6,520 bases of DNA, taken from positions 1 to 6,520 of the forward strand of contig JAVBQK010000016.1 of assembly GCA_031549105.1 (NCBI GenBank), in the 5' to 3' direction. Every line of letters begins with the position of its first letter. Positions within the stretch are counted from its first letter, which is position 1. This stretch comes from Avichristensenella sp031549105. Its GTDB lineage: Bacteria; Bacillota; Clostridia; Christensenellales; Aristaeellaceae. This document shows positions 5,852 to 6,520 of this stretch, piece after piece. A program made the translations under genes and the position numbers. A model generated the notes under the pieces. It did not search any database. It was not told the DNA's origin and was given only the letters and a program-made list of their open reading frames with translations.

Positions 5852-5880
5852 GCACGTAGACGGGGTAATTGCCGTACACT
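5850..5880 (+). promoter_or_regulatory. Tentative rubrerythrin promoter
   Basis: TTGCAC (5850-5855) and TACACT (5875-5880) could be -35 and -10 boxes, but the 19-nt spacer is long and the -10 is imperfect. A promoter is expected here because the metA terminator lies just upstream. The leader would contain a small hairpin, GGGG (5888-5891) with CCCC (5900-5903). I see no recognisable PerR or Fur box. Confidence 0.3.
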
Positions 5881-5929
5881 ACAGCGTGGGGATCAGCAGC
5901 CCCGGACAAAACCAAAGAGAGGAGCCGTC

Positions 5930-6508
5930 ATGATAAAAGGAGACCTATCCTGTACGCAAACTGCGCTCAACCTCGCCAAGGCCTTTGCAGGCGAGTCCCA
6001 GGCGCGCACCCGTTATCTATTCTATTCTGAGATCGCTAAGGCCGAAGGATATCCCACGCTGGAAGAAATCTTCCTCATTACCGCGGACAATGAACGCGGC
6101 CATGCCGAGACCTTCTTCGATTATCTCACCGAGGGGCTGCCCGCCACCACGCTCGAACCGCCCGTTCTGGTCCCCATCGGCAAGAAAACAACCGCCGAGA
6201 ACCTCACCTATGCCAGCCAGGGCGAACACGAAGAATGGAGCCTGCTGTACCCGGCCTTTGGCAAAACAGCCGAGGAAGAGGGTTTCTGCCTAATCGCCAA
6301 ATCGTTCTTCTCCATTGCCGAGGTTGAAAAGCGCCACGACGCACGGTACCGCAACCTGCTGGACCGCCTGCTTAACGATACGCTCTTTAGCTCGAAAACG
6401 GAAGTAGTATGGGAATGCCTCAACTGTGGCTATCGCCACACCGGGCTATCCGCACCCGAAATCTGCCCGGCCTGCCGCCACCCGCAGTCGTATTACCGCA
6501 TTGTATAA
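5930..6508 (+). CDS. rbr: Rubrerythrin (peroxide-reducing diiron/rubredoxin protein)
   Basis: This 192-residue cytoplasmic protein reduces hydrogen peroxide to water in anaerobes, with electrons usually passed from NAD(P)H through rubredoxin. The N-terminal ferritin-like four-helix domain has a complete diiron ligand set: Glu22 (GESQARTRY), Glu55 and His58 (NERGHAE), Glu99 and Glu102 (GEHEEW), Glu133 and His136 (EKRH). These correspond in order to Glu20, Glu53, His56, Glu94, Glu97, Glu127 and His130 of Desulfovibrio vulgaris rubrerythrin. Glu102 matches the extra Glu97 that separates rubrerythrins from other ferritin-like proteins. The C-terminal rubredoxin-like domain holds Cys163/Cys166 (CLNCGY) and Cys179/Cys182 (CPAC) for a mononuclear iron. 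Length and domain order are standard. The start at 5930 is set by GAGAGGAG (5917-5924), 5 nt upstream; the longer open frame back to 5708 runs through metA and the terminator and is not real. A ribosome binding site overlaps its stop, so another gene probably follows in the same transcript. Confidence 0.97.
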   Translation: MIKGDLSCTQTALNLAKAFAGESQARTRYLFYSEIAKAEGYPTLEEIFLITADNERGHAETFFDYLTEGLPATTLEPPVLVPIGKKTTAENLTYASQGEHEEWSLLYPAFGKTAEEEGFCLIAKSFFSIAEVEKRHDARYRNLLDRLLNDTLFSSKTEVVWECLNCGYRHTGLSAPEICPACRHPQSYYRIV

Positions 6509-6515
6509 GGAGGTG
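6507..6515 (+). promoter_or_regulatory. Ribosome binding site of a gene beyond the window
   Basis: AAGGAGGTG is a near-perfect Shine-Dalgarno sequence that begins inside the rubrerythrin stop codon. No start codon with usable spacing lies before the window ends at 6520 (the GTG at 6513 is followed at once by TAA). The next start is therefore expected within a few bases after 6520, making that gene a likely operon partner of rubrerythrin. Confidence 0.65.
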
Positions 6516-6520
6516 TAAAG

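Noticed and set aside
5708..5929. N-terminal extension of rubrerythrin
   Set aside because: It runs through the end of metA in another frame and through the terminator hairpin. The start at 5930 has a good ribosome binding site and gives the standard rubrerythrin length.

Overview
The window looks like a piece of a GC-rich, anaerobic bacterial chromosome, most likely from the Clostridia (Firmicutes) or a relative. The reasons are a full-length rubrerythrin, a formate/nitrite-type channel, an acetyl-CoA-type MetA, strong AGGAGG-like ribosome binding sites and sigma-A-like promoters. This placement is inferred from gene content and signals only; no database search was possible.

Layout. Bases 1-177 are a very skewed low-complexity stretch (G/T-rich, then a 13-C run and pyrimidine-rich) that looks like a contig-end artefact or an unusual non-coding spacer. 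Bases 176-4742 lie on the minus strand. In transcription order they encode a TroA-type metal-binding lipoprotein, its ATPase and two membrane permeases, packed with gaps of 13 and 1 nt and a 17-bp overlap. After a 94-nt gap with its own promoter comes a formate/nitrite transporter family channel. Bases 4743-4884 form a divergent intergenic region carrying a good metA promoter. On the plus strand follow metA (homoserine O-acetyltransferase), a strong hairpin terminator, rubrerythrin, and a ribosome binding site overlapping the rubrerythrin stop for a gene that begins beyond the window.

Function. The four-gene cluster is a complete ABC importer for a divalent transition metal (Mn, Zn or Fe): lipoprotein capture, two-permease channel and ATPase motor. 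Its gene order is that of the tro/mnt systems. The second permease carries an extra C-terminal winged-helix domain resembling the DNA-binding half of DtxR/TroR regulators. This is the most interesting point in the window, because transport and metal-dependent gene control may be joined in one polypeptide. MetA starts methionine synthesis. Rubrerythrin removes peroxide in anaerobes and may share a redox/metal theme with the importer, but nothing in the sequence links their regulation. I found no CRISPR, tRNA, rRNA, insertion sequence or clearly novel multigene system.
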